DNA from: Nyssa sinensis
Taxonomy: Eukaryota; Streptophyta; Magnoliopsida; Cornales; Nyssaceae
Assembly: GCA_008638375.1 (NCBI GenBank)
Contig: CM018031.1
Coordinates: forward strand, 13,074,062-13,138,061
Length of the DNA stretch: 64,000 nucleotides
Reading direction: 5' to 3'
Positions within the stretch are counted from its first letter, which is position 1. Each line of letters starts with the position of its first letter. Made by a program: the position numbers and the translations under genes. Under the pieces are notes generated by a model. It was given only the letters and a program-made list of their open reading frames with translations, made no database searches and had not been told where the DNA came from. Of the stretch, positions 63,899-64,000 are shown piece by piece.

Positions 63899-64000
63899 CT
63901 GTTTTTAGAAAGGCAAACTTGTAAGCAATAATAGTGTAATAGTATGCATATTTTCTCAATAAAAAAAATTTAATAATAAACAAATGAATTGTTTAATATT

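Noticed and set aside
1..64000. CRISPR arrays, operons or prokaryotic defence systems
   Set aside because: The window is plant nuclear DNA. The only regular arrays are microsatellites and the 190-bp tandem array, whose units lack the repeat-spacer pattern.
1..64000. tRNA and rRNA genes
   Set aside because: No cloverleaf-length sequence with convincing A and B boxes, and no rRNA sequence, was recognised. B-box-like motifs occur only inside SINE-like or LTR elements.

Overview
This window is nuclear DNA from a flowering plant, most likely a woody dicot. It is AT-rich, the genes have many GT-AG introns, and the families are typical of plants: an LRR-XII receptor kinase, villin, AMT1 and AIRP2-type RING ligases. 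The exact species cannot be read from the sequence. One 100-bp run of N marks a scaffold gap.

Layout, left to right. (1) 135-3075, minus: the first two exons of an AIRP2-like RING E3 ligase that runs off the left edge. (2) 7954-10441, minus: a three-exon cis-prenyltransferase with a GC-AG second intron and a one-base frameshift in its last exon. (3) 14.86-26.1 kb, minus: a tandem cluster of LRR-XII (XA21/EFR-like) receptor kinases, made of a decayed 3' fragment, a full-length pseudogene and a nearly intact gene whose kinase tail is cut by one extra base in an A-run. (4) 26.1-35 kb: gene-poor, with MITE-like inverted repeats and short duplications. (5) 35.2-59.1 kb, plus: a complete villin-1 gene for which I could place 22 coding exons, including an 11-nt microexon. 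Its introns hold two L1-type LINE copies (one carrying a nested retroposon), small non-coding LTR elements, a hAT-like element and a higher-order tandem array. (6) 61273-62390, plus: an intronless AMT1 ammonium transporter pseudogene with a large internal deletion. (7) 62736-63898, minus: the last two exons of a second AIRP2-like RING gene that runs off the right edge.

The genes share no pathway or operon; this is ordinary eukaryotic gene order. I did not find a new multi-gene system. The least ordinary content is a set of very small LTR retroelements (249, 293, about 536 and 1174 bp) with intact or near-intact target-site duplications and initiator-Met-type primer sites, all lying in introns, plus the exon-structure oddities in the villin and cis-prenyltransferase genes. 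Two otherwise good genes (cis-prenyltransferase, receptor kinase) each carry a single one-base insertion. These may be consensus errors in the assembly rather than true decay.
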